64,000 nt of DNA from Streptomyces niger (GCF_000718305.1 NZ_JOFQ01000009.1:124001-188000), one strand, 5' to 3'. Positions 22,766-32,584 are shown, counted from the stretch's first letter. Program-made: numbers and translations. Notes: generated by a model from the sequence alone, not told the origin.

Positions 22766-24943
22766 TCACAGCTCCTGGATGCGGATATTGCGATACGAGA
22801 TGACGTCGCTCGTACTGTGGACCTGGAGCCCCACGTAGCCGGAGGCGTAGCGCCGGCCGTCGGTGCCCGGGTCGTCGGCCCGCGGCGGGTTGAAGACCTG
22901 CCCGCCGGTGTTGTCGAACTCGTTGATCAGCTTGCCGTTCCGGTAGATCGAGTAGTGCTGGTCGACCACCCGGATCTCGTAGTCGTTCCAGGTGCCCTTG
23001 GGCGTGACGCCCGCGCCGCCCAGACCGACCCGGTCGAAGCCGTAGATCGACCCCGTCTTGTACATGTCGCCGTCCGGCCGGTCCAGGATCTGGACCTCGT
23101 GTCCGTACTTGATGGCGACCCACTCCGGCCGGGACTCCTCCGGGTGATCGTGGACGTCGGGGAAGCGGACGAAGACCCCGCCGTTGGCGTTGCCGGTGCC
23201 CGGCGCGTCGTCCCGGAACTGCAGCTTCAGCGAGAAGTCGTCGAAGCGCCGCTCGGGGAACCACAGCATGCCCATGCCGTCGACCTTCGTACTGCTGGTC
23301 ATCGCGCCGTCCCCGGTGAGCGAGAACGCGCCGCCGCCCACGTGCTGCCACTTCTCGAAGGATGCCTGCGTCCCGTCGAAGAGGGTGCGGTAGCCGGTGT
23401 GCTGACCGGGCTTGCCGATGCCGGACTGGCGCGCCGCCTGCTTGATCGCCCGGGCCTCGCGCTTGTCGATCACGCCCTCCTTCAGGAGCTTGTCCGTCAC
23501 CTCGGTCACGTGCTTGAGGAAGAGCGCCTGCGAGGACCAGTCCTTCTCGTCCTCGATCAGCTCGTTGATCATGCACCGGTTGCCGGTGACCCGGTTCGGT
23601 ACGCCGGTGTCGACCGTGCCGACGATGACCGTCAGCCGCTCGTCGTGCTCGGGGCAGGGCGGTGCGGGCACCCCGCCGCCCGCGACGACGTCGAAGGAGG
23701 CCGTACGGGCCGGCGAGGTGTTGCCCGCCTTGTCGGTCGCCCGGTGCGCGAGCGAGTGGTGGCCGGTGCGGTCCACGACGACCGGCGCCTCGTACGCGAG
23801 GTAGGGGCCGCCGTCGAGGGAGTACTCCACCTTGTCCACGCCGCTGTCGTCGTCGGTGGCGGTCACGGTGACCTTGGCGCTGCCGACGTACGCGCCGTCG
23901 GAGTTCTTCTGTCCCTCGACCTTCGCCGCGGTGTCCGGGGGCGTGGTGTCCTGCGCCGGCGGTTCGATGACCGTGAAGTCGACGGACTTCTCCGCCGCCG
24001 CGTTGCCCGCCTTGTCCGCGGCCCGGTAGCGGACCTTGTGGGTGCCCACCTCGTGCACCATCACCGGCGCGGTGTACGGCTGCCAGGCGCCGTCCCCGAG
24101 CGCGTACTCGATGGTGTTGACGCCGGACCCGGTGTCGGAGGCGGTGACGGTCACCGTCGCCATGCCCAGGTAGGCGCCGTCGGCGTTCTTCTCGCCGGAC
24201 ACCGTCGCCGAGGTCTCCGGCGGCGTCGTGTCGTTCGTGTCCGGTGCGACCACCGTGAAGTCGGCGGACTTCTCCGCCGCGACGTTGCCCGCCTTGTCGG
24301 CGGCCCGATAGCGGATCTTGTGCGAGCCGACCTGGTCGACCACGAGGGGCGCGGTGTACGGCTGGTAGCCGCCGTCGCCCACCGCGTACTCGATCCGGTC
24401 CACGCCCGAGCCCTCGTCGGTCGCCGACAGGGTCACGGTCGCACTGCCCACGTACGCGCCGTCCGCGTTCTGCTGCCCCTCGACCTTCGCCGAGGTCTCC
24501 GGCGCCGTGGTGTCCGCGCCGCCGCCCTCGGTGACGACGAGGACGCCCTGCATCGTCTCGTGGCCGGGGATGGTGCAGTGGTAGCGGTACTTGCCGGGGG
24601 TGAGGGTGACCTCGGCGGTGTGCTTGCCGCCCGAGGAGTCGCCGGGGTTCGCCATGATGTTCAGGCTGACGTCCTGGTTGTACTCCGAGTCGGAGGTCAC
24701 GAACGTCAGCGTGTGCGGCATCCCCATGGTGTTGCCGGTGGCCTCGCTGTTCTCGAAGACGATGGTCGCCTTCCCGGCCACGGCGGTGGTGGGCGCCGAG
24801 GTGTACTTGGTGATGTCGTCGCCCGCCGTCCAGGTCAGCACCTGCTGCTCCGCGACGGGCGCCGGCTGCCCGTACGCCGCGGTGGCACCCACGCCGAGCA
24901 GCAGGAAGAGGACGGACAGCAGGGCGGTCAGCCGCCGGTTCAT
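22766..24943 (-). CDS. Secreted cupredoxin / OmpL47-like repeat / DUF1080 protein
   Basis: A 725-residue exported protein; ATG 24943 overlaps the ThuA gene stop (ATGA). Order of parts: signal peptide (LLSVLFLLLGVGATAAYG); a cupredoxin domain at about 30-140 with copper ligands visible in GMPHTLTF and YRYHCTIPGHETMQG (His, Cys, His, Met); three tandem beta-sandwich repeats of about 90 residues of the OmpL47 type (each with DGAYVG-A-VT, GSGVD-IEY, YRAADKAGN); a cysteine-containing helical linker; and a C-terminal DUF1080 domain from about residue 525 (GYRTLFDGT, FVRFPDV, NDYEIRVVDQHYSIYRNGKL). DUF1080 is linked to 3-keto-glycoside cleavage. The fusion suggests copper-mediated redox joined to sugar-derivative hydrolysis outside the cell. 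Confidence 0.88.
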   Translation of the reverse strand: MNRRLTALLSVLFLLLGVGATAAYGQPAPVAEQQVLTWTAGDDITKYTSAPTTAVAGKATIVFENSEATGNTMGMPHTLTFVTSDSEYNQDVSLNIMANPGDSSGGKHTAEVTLTPGKYRYHCTIPGHETMQGVLVVTEGGGADTTAPETSAKVEGQQNADGAYVGSATVTLSATDEGSGVDRIEYAVGDGGYQPYTAPLVVDQVGSHKIRYRAADKAGNVAAEKSADFTVVAPDTNDTTPPETSATVSGEKNADGAYLGMATVTVTASDTGSGVNTIEYALGDGAWQPYTAPVMVHEVGTHKVRYRAADKAGNAAAEKSVDFTVIEPPAQDTTPPDTAAKVEGQKNSDGAYVGSAKVTVTATDDDSGVDKVEYSLDGGPYLAYEAPVVVDRTGHHSLAHRATDKAGNTSPARTASFDVVAGGGVPAPPCPEHDERLTVIVGTVDTGVPNRVTGNRCMINELIEDEKDWSSQALFLKHVTEVTDKLLKEGVIDKREARAIKQAARQSGIGKPGQHTGYRTLFDGTQASFEKWQHVGGGAFSLTGDGAMTSSTKVDGMGMLWFPERRFDDFSLKLQFRDDAPGTGNANGGVFVRFPDVHDHPEESRPEWVAIKYGHEVQILDRPDGDMYKTGSIYGFDRVGLGGAGVTPKGTWNDYEIRVVDQHYSIYRNGKLINEFDNTGGQVFNPPRADDPGTDGRRYASGYVGLQVHSTSDVISYRNIRIQEL

Positions 24944-27420
24944 CGGGCGTCCTTCCGGGCCAGGTCCGCGGGGAGCGGAGTCGCCGGGCCGCCGTGGTAC
25001 GTGACGTGCCACAGCGCCGACTTGCTGTCATGGGTGAAGAAGCCGCGCCCGTAGTCCAGGACGTAGAGCGAGCCGTCGGGCGCGAACGTCCACCCCATCA
25101 GGTTGCGGATGCCGTCGGCGCCGACCGGGACGATCTTGTCGAGGGTCTCGGCGTGCACCGGCAGCCCGCCGGAGCCCACCGTCTTCGGGTCCATCACGAC
25201 CGCGTTGCGCGGCTGCTCGCCGTCGTAGAAGTCGCCGACGAACCACTTGCCGTCCCAGTACGCCGGCCAGGCGTCCTTGCCCGCCGTCCTGGCGTCGTAC
25301 CGGTAGACCGGGCCGTCCATCGCAGCCTGGCCGCCGCCCTTGAGCCAGGGCAGCAGGAACTTCTGCTCGGACTTCTTGTAGCTGGGCACGCCGTCGGCGT
25401 TGCGCGGGAAGTCCGGGCCGCCGCCGGAGGGCGAGTACCAGATGTTGTTGCCCTCGGCGGGCGGGATGTTGACCAGCCCGTCGTTGTTGGGCGACTCGTT
25501 CTTCAGGTGGTCGCAGTCGTACCAGCCCAGCGGCTTGCTCGGATCGGGCAGGTTGCGGTCGCGGTAGGGCTGCTCGTTGCCCATGCAGAACGGCCAGCCG
25601 CGGTTGGAGGCATGGGTGATCGCGGCGAACGAGTCGTACTTCGCCGGGCCCCAGGTCTCGCTCGGTTCGGACGCGTCCGGGCCGACCCAGCCCGCGTAGA
25701 GGGTGTCGGTCTTCTTGTCGACGGAGATGCGGGAGGGGTTGCGAACGCCCATGACGTAGATCTCGCCGCGGGTCTTGCCGCCGCCCTCGTCGGTCTCCTT
25801 GCCGGTGAAGAGATTGCCCTCGGGCAGGGTGTACGTGCCGTCGTCCTCGGGGTGGATCCGCAGGATCTTCCCGTTGAGGTTGTTGGTGTTGCCCGCGGTG
25901 CGGCGGGCGTCGGCGAACGACACGCCCTTGAAGTTCGGCTCCGGGTTGTTGCCCGAGTAACCGTCGCTGTACTGGCTGGAGTTGTTGTCACCGGTGGCGA
26001 TGTAGAGGTTGTCCTTGGAGTCCCAGGCCATGCCGCCACCCGCGTGGCAGCAGCTGTGGATCTGCACCGGCCACTTGAGCAGCACCTTCTCCGAGGAGAG
26101 GTCCAGCTTGCCGGTCTTCGGGTCCAGGTGGAAGCGGGAGACGCGGCGCTCGGCCATGTGCGTCTCGCGGTCGATCCGCGAGTGCGGCGTGTAGTGCAGG
26201 TAGACCCAGCCGTTGTCGGCGAAGTCGGGGTCCAGCTCGATGCCGAGCAGCCCCTCCTCGTTCTTGATCAGCTCGTCGCCGCCGCCCTTGTTGCCGAAGA
26301 CGGTGAGTTCGCCCGCGAGGGTGACCTTCTTCGTCGCCGGGTCGTAGATGTGGACGGTGCCCTTGCCCTTGCCGATGTCGGGGTTGTTCCAGTCGGTGAC
26401 GACGGGCGCGTCCGAGCCCTCGCCGCCGCGGCCGATGTAGAACACCCGGCCGTCCTTGGCGGTCACCACGCCGTGCGGCTCCGCGATCTGGTCGTGCTGT
26501 CCCGGCTGGTTGGGTTGCGTGACCCGCTCGGCCTTGTAGTTCGAGGCGATGGTGGCCTGGCAGTCGGCACGGGCCAGCCGCGTGGTCCACAGCAGCGCGC
26601 CGCGCAGGTGGGCGCGGAAGTCGGTCTCCTGGAAGCCGGCCGCGGTGCCGCCCATACCGGTGTAGAAGGACCGGCCGCCGTCGTAGTCGCGGCACCAGGA
26701 GATGGGGTGGTCGGCGCCGTTCGCGCCGTCACCGGGCTTGAAGGTGTTCTCCCGTACGCGGGCCACGGTGTGCACCGAACCGCTGGGGTTCGCCGCCCAG
26801 TTGAGCCACTTGTCGGGGCGCTTCCACTCCAGCGGCAGGCTCTTGGTGGCGGGGTTCTCCCGGTCGCCGACCTCGACGGTGGCGCGCTGCACGGTACCCG
26901 TGCCGCCGGTGGGACGGGCGCCGATCAGGCCGGTGAACCATGCGGAATACGGCTCGGCGCGGGCCGCGTCGTGGATGCCGACGAAACCGCCGCCGGCCTT
27001 CATGTAGCTCTCCAGGCCGGCTTCCTGCTCGGGGTCGAGCACGTCGCCGCCGCCGGTGAGGAAGACCACCGCGTTGTACTTGCCGAGCTTGGGCCGGGTG
27101 AACACCGAGGCGTCGGCGGTGGCGTCGACGGTGAAGTGCTCAAGGGCCGGCCCCTGCCGGCCGATCTTCTCGATCGCCTCGATACCGGCGTTCACCGTCG
27201 GCGGCTCCTCGCCGGCCGAGCCGTGGAACACCAGCACACGCACGTTCTCCCCGCCCGGCGGTGACGGCAGGGCCAGCTTCGGTACGGACGGTTCCGGTGG
27301 CGCACCGGCCAGCGCGGGGGTACCGCCCAACAGGGCCGCCGCGACGGCCAGGGCCGACAGGCCGGCGGTCCGTCTCCACCGTTTGGTGGTGGTGCGGTTC
27401 TGACGTGGTGCGCGACGCAT
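24940..27420 (-). CDS. Secreted ThuA domain + sorbosone-dehydrogenase-like propeller protein
   Basis: An 826-residue exported protein with a signal peptide ([19 protein letters not shown]). A ThuA (glutamine-amidotransferase-like) domain spans about residues 58-290: [41 protein letters not shown] six-bladed beta-propeller of the PQQ sugar (glucose/sorbosone) dehydrogenase type follows to the end: [58 protein letters not shown] and [16 protein letters not shown]. It is probably a PQQ- or calcium-dependent sugar oxidoreductase at the cell surface. It is first in an operon with the cupredoxin-DUF1080 protein and divergent from a small laccase. Confidence 0.88.
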   Translation of the reverse strand: MRRAPRQNRTTTKRWRRTAGLSALAVAAALLGGTPALAGAPPEPSVPKLALPSPPGGENVRVLVFHGSAGEEPPTVNAGIEAIEKIGRQGPALEHFTVDATADASVFTRPKLGKYNAVVFLTGGGDVLDPEQEAGLESYMKAGGGFVGIHDAARAEPYSAWFTGLIGARPTGGTGTVQRATVEVGDRENPATKSLPLEWKRPDKWLNWAANPSGSVHTVARVRENTFKPGDGANGADHPISWCRDYDGGRSFYTGMGGTAAGFQETDFRAHLRGALLWTTRLARADCQATIASNYKAERVTQPNQPGQHDQIAEPHGVVTAKDGRVFYIGRGGEGSDAPVVTDWNNPDIGKGKGTVHIYDPATKKVTLAGELTVFGNKGGGDELIKNEEGLLGIELDPDFADNGWVYLHYTPHSRIDRETHMAERRVSRFHLDPKTGKLDLSSEKVLLKWPVQIHSCCHAGGGMAWDSKDNLYIATGDNNSSQYSDGYSGNNPEPNFKGVSFADARRTAGNTNNLNGKILRIHPEDDGTYTLPEGNLFTGKETDEGGGKTRGEIYVMGVRNPSRISVDKKTDTLYAGWVGPDASEPSETWGPAKYDSFAAITHASNRGWPFCMGNEQPYRDRNLPDPSKPLGWYDCDHLKNESPNNDGLVNIPPAEGNNIWYSPSGGGPDFPRNADGVPSYKKSEQKFLLPWLKGGGQAAMDGPVYRYDARTAGKDAWPAYWDGKWFVGDFYDGEQPRNAVVMDPKTVGSGGLPVHAETLDKIVPVGADGIRNLMGWTFAPDGSLYVLDYGRGFFTHDSKSALWHVTYHGGPATPLPADLARKDAR

Positions 27421-27614
27421 GGTTCACCCACCCCTCTGAGGACACAGCTGTGAGCGCACAGCAACAGCCGACGAAGCTAGACCTCTTTCGGCGGTCCGCC
27501 AATAGCTATGACCGCAACACAACAAACTTTGTCCTGACCGTGGATAAACGAAGATCACGGCGCTACCGTTCCGGACGGCTCACTGCCGAGAGCGCTTTCT
27601 GCGAGGGGAGCACG

Positions 27615-28604
27615 ATGACCGAGAGAGACGGAACTTCCGCCGTGCAGGGGGCGTTGAGCCGCCGGCTGTTCGCCGGTGGGGCCGCGGTCGCGGCACTCGG
27701 CACGGCCGGCCTGGCCGTGGGGGCCACGGCCGCCCCGGCAGCCGCCCGGGCCGCCGGCTCCGTACGCAGGGCCGGCGCCGGCGGCGAGGTCAAACACCTC
27801 AAGCTCTACATGGAGAAGCTCCCCGACGGGCAGCTCGGCTACGGCCTGGAGAAGGGCAAGGCCACCATCCCCGGCCCGATCGTCGAGCTCATCGAGGGCG
27901 ACACCCTGCACGTCGAGGTCACCAACACCCTCGACGTCGCCGCCAGCCTGCACGTCCACGGCCTGGACTACGACACCGCCAGCGACGGCACGAAGATGAA
28001 CGGCAGTCACGTCGAGCCGGGCGGCACCCGCACCTACACCTGGCGCACCCACAAGCCCGGCAGACGCAAGGACGGCACCTGGCGCCCCGGCAGCGCGGGC
28101 TACTGGCACTACCACGACCACGTCGTCGGCACCGAGCACGGCACCGGCGGCATCCGCAAGGGCCTCTACGGGCCGGTCGTGGTGCGCAGGGAGGGCGACG
28201 TCCTGCCCGACCCGGACCGCCGGTTCACCATCGTCTTCAACGACATGACGATCAACAACCTGCCGAAGGGGCCCGACTTCAAGGCCACCGTCGGCGACCG
28301 CGTCGAGATCATCATGATCACGCACGGCGAGTACTACCACACGTTCCACGTGCACGGACACCGCTGGGCCGACAACCGCACGGGCCTGCTGGAGGGCCCG
28401 GACGACCCCAGCCGGATCATCGACAACAAGATCACCGGCCCCGCCGACTCCTTCGGCTTCCAGTTCCTCGCGGGGGAGGGGGTCGGCGCGGGAGCCTGGA
28501 TGTACCACTGCCACGTCCAGAGCCACTCCGACATGGGCATGGCCGGCATGCTGCTGATCGCCAAGCCGGACGGCACGGTGCCGGGACACGACGGGCACCA
28601 TTAG
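27615..28604 (+). CDS. Tat-exported two-domain multicopper oxidase (small laccase)
   Basis: A 329-residue protein starting at ATG 27615 with GAGGGGAG upstream. A twin-arginine signal is present ([20 protein letters not shown]). Two cupredoxin domains follow. Copper ligands are clear: [10 protein letters not shown] and [17 protein letters not shown] in the first domain, [10 protein letters not shown] and the C-terminal [14 protein letters not shown] in the second, which supplies the type 1 copper Cys. The size and layout match small laccases such as SLAC and EpoA of Streptomyces, which assemble as trimers. It should oxidise phenols or metal ions with oxygen outside the cytoplasm. It is divergent from the ThuA/cupredoxin operon. 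Confidence 0.92.
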   Translation: MTERDGTSAVQGALSRRLFAGGAAVAALGTAGLAVGATAAPAAARAAGSVRRAGAGGEVKHLKLYMEKLPDGQLGYGLEKGKATIPGPIVELIEGDTLHVEVTNTLDVAASLHVHGLDYDTASDGTKMNGSHVEPGGTRTYTWRTHKPGRRKDGTWRPGSAGYWHYHDHVVGTEHGTGGIRKGLYGPVVVRREGDVLPDPDRRFTIVFNDMTINNLPKGPDFKATVGDRVEIIMITHGEYYHTFHVHGHRWADNRTGLLEGPDDPSRIIDNKITGPADSFGFQFLAGEGVGAGAWMYHCHVQSHSDMGMAGMLLIAKPDGTVPGHDGHH

Positions 28605-28605
28605 G

Positions 28606-28650
28606 CGCCAGTAGGCGCCGCCGAGTGCCACCGAGCGCCACTGAGCGCCA
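28606..28650. repeat. Short degenerate tandem repeat, about 10-bp units
   Basis: Variants of gcgccactga / gtgccaccga follow each other four to five times directly after the laccase stop. They are non-coding and no function is apparent. Confidence 0.55.
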
Positions 28651-28713
28651 CCGAGAGGTGGCCACCGGCACGCCCTGACCGGGGCGGGCGGTCCGGCGAG
28701 GCATGATCGGGGC

Positions 28714-30036
28714 ATGAGACGTCCTGTCGGCCGGGTGTCCCGGCGCACCGCCGTCCTGGCGGGGCTCCTCGCGGCGGCAGTCGTGGCCGCAATCGTCGGT
28801 GCCGTGCTCGTCACCGTACCGATGGGCGGGCGCGCCGCCCCCTGCGCCGCTCGCAAGATCGCCTCCTGGACCCCCGACCCCCGCCTCACCCACGCCTTCG
28901 CCCGGTACGGCGACGACAACTCCCGCACGGACGACTGGACCGGCGGCGACGGCACCCACTCCGTACGCCTCCCCGACGGCCGCACGCTCTGGCTCTTCTC
29001 CGACACCTTCCTCGACCGGATCCAGCCGCCGCCCAACCCGAAGGGACAGCCGCACTCCTGGCGCGCCAAGGCGGCCGGCAGCGGCCCGCCCGGCCTGATC
29101 CGCAACTCGGTGATCGTGTCGGGCCGTTCGGGACGCCCGTACGACACGCTGATCCGCCGCACGCCGGCCGGGCCCGCCGGATACTTCCCCGACCCGCCCC
29201 GCTCCCAGGGCGCGGCGGGTGCGTGGCGCTGGCCGGTGGCCGCACGCGTCGAACCCCGCGCACCCGGCGCACCCGGCCCCTCCGTGCACGTACTGCGCGT
29301 CCTGCTCTGGAACCGCGCCCCCGGCAAGGGCCCCTGGCTCTTCGGCGAGCCCCGCACCACCGAGGTCGCCACGCTCTCCCTACCCGGGCTCCGCCTGGAG
29401 CACGTCACCACCGTCGGCGACCGCACACCGGCGGCCGACCCCGCCGCCCGCGTGCTGTACGGCACCGCCGCCGTACCGCGCGGCCGCCACACCTACGTCT
29501 TCGGCGGCGACGCCCCCACCGACCGACCGGCCGCCTCGGCGTACCTGGCCCGCGTACCCACCGGCCGGCTCGCCGACCCCCGCGCCTGGCGCTACTGGGA
29601 CGGCCACGGCTGGCGGACCGACCCCGAACGGGCCGCGCCCGTGCTGCGCAACGGCGGCCGGCGCGGCGTGGGCAGCGCCTTCACCGTCGTCCGGGACGGC
29701 GGTACGTGGGTGCTGTTCACCATGGCCGCCGCGGGTGGCGGCGGCCGCGGCCTGGCCACCGTCACCAGCTACTGGTCCTGTTCGGCCCGGGGCCCCTGGC
29801 ACGGCCCGAACGGCGCGATCACCCCGCCCCGGCCGCCCGACCCCGCCGGCTCCGCCGAGCGCACCGCCGTCTACAACCCGCAGGCGCACCCGGAGTTCAC
29901 CGACCGGCACGGCCTGCTGCTCAGCTACGACGTGAACACGCTCGGCCCGCCCGGCACGGCGGCCACCGGCGCGGTCAACGACGACGTGTCGCTCTACCGG
30001 CCACGGTTCCTGCGCGTCCGGCTCACGGCGGGCTGA
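28714..30036 (+). CDS. Secreted beta-propeller-like protein (DUF4185/DUF5005-like)
   Basis: A 440-residue exported protein. The signal/anchor segment is AVLAGLLAAAVVAAIVGAVLV. The mature part resembles five-bladed-propeller proteins of the DUF4185/DUF5005 kind: DGTHSVRLPDGRTLWLFSDT near the start, IRNSVIVSGRSG, HTYVFGGDAP, GSAFTVVRDGGTWVLFTM and a final QAHPEFTDRHGLLLSYDVNT. Such proteins often act on or bind polysaccharides; none of the typical catalytic residues can be assigned here. It follows the laccase on the same strand after about 110 bp, so it may be co-transcribed. The family assignment is tentative; that it is real and exported is clear. Confidence 0.78.
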   Translation: MRRPVGRVSRRTAVLAGLLAAAVVAAIVGAVLVTVPMGGRAAPCAARKIASWTPDPRLTHAFARYGDDNSRTDDWTGGDGTHSVRLPDGRTLWLFSDTFLDRIQPPPNPKGQPHSWRAKAAGSGPPGLIRNSVIVSGRSGRPYDTLIRRTPAGPAGYFPDPPRSQGAAGAWRWPVAARVEPRAPGAPGPSVHVLRVLLWNRAPGKGPWLFGEPRTTEVATLSLPGLRLEHVTTVGDRTPAADPAARVLYGTAAVPRGRHTYVFGGDAPTDRPAASAYLARVPTGRLADPRAWRYWDGHGWRTDPERAAPVLRNGGRRGVGSAFTVVRDGGTWVLFTMAAAGGGGRGLATVTSYWSCSARGPWHGPNGAITPPRPPDPAGSAERTAVYNPQAHPEFTDRHGLLLSYDVNTLGPPGTAATGAVNDDVSLYRPRFLRVRLTAG

Positions 30037-30048
30037 GCGCCGCCGTCG

Positions 30049-31800
30049 TCACACGGTGTCGCCGTACCGGATCAGGTCGGCGGCGCGTTCGGCGATCATC
30101 ACGGTCGGGGCGTTCGTGTGCCCCCGGGTGATGCGCGGCATCACCGACGCATCCACCACCCGCAGGCCCGCCACGCCCCGCACCCGCAGCGCCGGATCGG
30201 TCACCGTGTCGTCGCCCGTGCCCATCCGGCAGGTGCCCACCGGGTGGTACAGCGTCTCCGCCAGCGCCCGTACCGTCTCCTCCGTACCGGCGTCGTCCGC
30301 GCTCGCCCGCCACGGCGGCAGCGCCCCGCCGACGTGCGGGCGCAGCGCCGCGCTGTCGAACAGTTCCTCCGCACGGCGCACGCCCGCCACCATCCGCCGC
30401 AGGTCGGCCGATCGGCTCAGGTACGCGGGCTCGATGCGCGGCGGCGCGGCCGGATCGGCGTCCGTGAGCGTGATGCGGCCGTGGCTCTCCGGCTGCAGCA
30501 GTATGACCCCGATGGTCACGCCGTGCTCCGCCGGCGGCTCCAGACCGTGCCGGACGAACGGCACCGGCGCGAAGATCAGCTCCAGGTCGGGCGCCGCCAG
30601 CTCGGGGGTGCTGCGGACGAACGCGACGGCCTCGCCGACGTTCGAGGTCAGCGGGCCGCGCCGGGCCAGCAGGTAGCGTGCGATGTTGGCGGGGGTGTCC
30701 GCGCCGGTGAGCGTCACCGGGTGCTGCGCGTACCGCAGTACGGGAACGGACAGGTGGTCCTGCAGGTGCCGGCCGACCCCCGGCAGGTCGGCCACCGTCG
30801 TGATGCCCAGCGCCTTGAGCTCGTCCGCGTCCCCGATACCCGAGCGCAGCAGCAATTGCGGCGAGCCGATCGCCCCGGCGCTCAGCAGCACCTCGCGGCG
30901 GGCCCGCAGCACACCGTTGGCCAGTTCCACCCCGCAGGCCCGCTTGCGGTCGCTGTCGTTGCCACCGGGGGCGAGGCCGGGGCCGGGGCCTTGGTTGTGG
31001 CTGAGGTTGTGGCCGTGATTGTGGTTGTGGCTGTTTCCGTCTCCGTCGCCGTCGCCGTCGAAGAGGATGCGGCGGGCCTCGTTGTCCGTGAACACCGTGA
31101 GGTTGGCGCGGCGCAGCGCGGGCCGCAGATAGCCGTCGGCCGTGCTCCAGCGCCGCCCGCGCCGCTGTGACAACGGAGTCGCCGCACAGCCGCTGTGATC
31201 GGGTTCGTTGAGCTCCGCCAGCCGCGGCAGACCGGACTCCGTACAGGCGTCGAGGAACGCCGACGAGAGCGGGTGCAGGTCACGCGCGGGGGAGATCCAC
31301 AGTGGTCCCGCCGCGCCGTGCACCCGCTCCCGTCCCTCATCGGCGTTGAGCGCCGGCGCCGGCGGGCCCGCCCACCGTTCGGCGCGCCGGAAGTAGCGGG
31401 CGACCTCGTTGTACCCCCACTCCTCGCCGGCCGTCTCCGCCCATGCGTCGTAGTCGGCACGGTGGCCGCGCACCCACATCATCGCGTTGAGCGAGGACGA
31501 GCCGCCGAGGGTACGGCCGCGCGGCCAGTACAGCTCCCGGCTGTTCAGCGCGGGCTGCGCGGTGGTGGTGAAGTCCCAGTCGTACGCCGTCTTGAACAGC
31601 TTCGGGAAGGCGGCGGGGATACGGACCTCCTGCCGGCGGTCGGGGCCGCCCGCCTCGACCAGCGCCACCCGCACCGTCGGGTCCTCGGACAGCCGGGCCG
31701 CGATCACACAGCCCGCCGAACCCGCCCCGACGACGACGTAGTCGTACGTTCCCGAGGCCCTAGAGGCCGCTCTTCCGCGCGCCGCTGACCGCCGTACCAT
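30049..31800 (-). CDS. GMC-family FAD oxidoreductase (choline-dehydrogenase-like)
   Basis: A 583-residue flavoenzyme; ATG 31800 has AAGGGAG six bases upstream. The FAD motif is VVVGAGSAGCVIAARLSED (about residues 23-41), followed by WPRGRTLGGSSSLNAMMWVRG, the GMC signature. SAGAIGSPQLLLRSGIGD is the second signature. YHPVGTCRMG and RGHTNAPTVMIAERAADLI hold the catalytic His and Asn. It should oxidise an alcohol with FAD in the cytoplasm. An unusual insertion rich in Asp, Gly, Asn and His (starting GDGDGDGNSHNHNHGHNLSH) interrupts the substrate domain at about residue 244-280; it derives from short DNA repeats at 30955-31072. Confidence 0.9.
   Translation of the reverse strand: MVRRSAARGRAASRASGTYDYVVVGAGSAGCVIAARLSEDPTVRVALVEAGGPDRRQEVRIPAAFPKLFKTAYDWDFTTTAQPALNSRELYWPRGRTLGGSSSLNAMMWVRGHRADYDAWAETAGEEWGYNEVARYFRRAERWAGPPAPALNADEGRERVHGAAGPLWISPARDLHPLSSAFLDACTESGLPRLAELNEPDHSGCAATPLSQRRGRRWSTADGYLRPALRRANLTVFTDNEARRILFDGDGDGDGNSHNHNHGHNLSHNQGPGPGLAPGGNDSDRKRACGVELANGVLRARREVLLSAGAIGSPQLLLRSGIGDADELKALGITTVADLPGVGRHLQDHLSVPVLRYAQHPVTLTGADTPANIARYLLARRGPLTSNVGEAVAFVRSTPELAAPDLELIFAPVPFVRHGLEPPAEHGVTIGVILLQPESHGRITLTDADPAAPPRIEPAYLSRSADLRRMVAGVRRAEELFDSAALRPHVGGALPPWRASADDAGTEETVRALAETLYHPVGTCRMGTGDDTVTDPALRVRGVAGLRVVDASVMPRITRGHTNAPTVMIAERAADLIRYGDTV
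30955..31072. repeat. Hexanucleotide-type repeats inside the GMC oxidoreductase gene
   Basis: Plus-strand runs of gtggtt/gtggct, then ccgtcg/ccgtct, encode alternating His-Asn and Asp-Gly in frame on the minus strand. The segment is absent from the usual GMC fold and is probably a surface loop expanded by replication slippage. Confidence 0.65.
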
Positions 31801-31876
31801 CCGCAACTCCCTTGCCTCATCGGCACGTTGACCGGATTGATCGCCGAGAGCAGCGTAAAGGAAGCGGGCCGCCCGG

Positions 31877-32584
31877 TCAGGAGCGCGGCGACGGCTCGGG
31901 GGTGGTGCGCTGGGCCGCGGAGGGGGCGGGGCTCGGTGCGGCCGACCGCGGTGTGAGGTACGGATAGGCGTTGTTGCCGCCGCACACCAGCGGGCCGACC
32001 TCCACGCCCTTGCCGCGTACGGTCACGGAGATCTCCTCCGGCGACCGGCCGCCCGGCACCTGGCCGTTGGCCGCCGTGCACACCAGTTGGCTGAGCGCGG
32101 GCTGGTCCAGCCGCTCCGGATCGGTCGGTACGGTGATCGTGATGCTGTCGTCCTGCGGGGTGACGGTGACCCGGTCGCGCAGGTCCGGCAGCGCGGTCGT
32201 CAGCCCCCGCTGTCGCTCGGCGGTGTTCGGCCCGGCCAGCAGCAGGTCGACGGCGCGCTGCGGAGTGGCGGGGTGCTCCGCGGAGCGGGCGGCGGCCCGC
32301 AGCCCGGTGGATGCGAGGAAGAACAGCTGCACATCGGCGGGGGCCTGCCCGTCCGACTTCAGCCCGGTCGCCGGCTCCCCGGCGTCGATCACGTCACTGG
32401 GCTCGATGCCGCAGCCGGCGAGCGCACCGGTCAACAACGCGGCGAGGGCGAGGGAGAGGGCGGGGGCGAGGCTCGCGGTCCGGGTGCGCGCCTTCGAAAC
32501 GGTGCGCGCCTTCGAAACGGTGCGCGCCTTCGAAACGGTGCGCGCCTTCGAAACGGTGCGCGCCTTCGAAACGGAGACGGTCAT
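31877..32584 (-). CDS. Putative lipoprotein, GerMN-like, of a two-component operon
   Basis: A 235-residue protein. ATG 32584 has GAGGAGGAG directly upstream. The N-terminus is odd: MTVSVSKAR followed by TVSKAR repeats, five near-identical copies, before the hydrophobic segment LAPALSLALAALLTGALAGC with a lipobox cysteine. The exported part resembles GerMN-type domains (ADVQLFFLASTGLRAAA, PQRAVDLLLAGPNTAER, SITITVP). It ends with a Pro/Ser-rich tail. The protein should be a membrane-attached extracellular lipoprotein. It follows the sensor kinase, whose reading frame overlaps its first 191 bases, and may modulate that kinase, as lipoproteins do in Cse- and AfsQ-type operons. Confidence 0.8.
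   Translation of the reverse strand: MTVSVSKARTVSKARTVSKARTVSKARTVSKARTRTASLAPALSLALAALLTGALAGCGIEPSDVIDAGEPATGLKSDGQAPADVQLFFLASTGLRAAARSAEHPATPQRAVDLLLAGPNTAERQRGLTTALPDLRDRVTVTPQDDSITITVPTDPERLDQPALSQLVCTAANGQVPGGRSPEEISVTVRGKGVEVGPLVCGGNNAYPYLTPRSAAPSPAPSAAQRTTPEPSPRS

Noticed and set aside
22751-25054. Long plus-strand open frame opposite the cupredoxin gene
   Set aside because: Antisense shadow made of Val/Arg/Asp-rich sequence with no motif; the minus-strand protein has complete domains.
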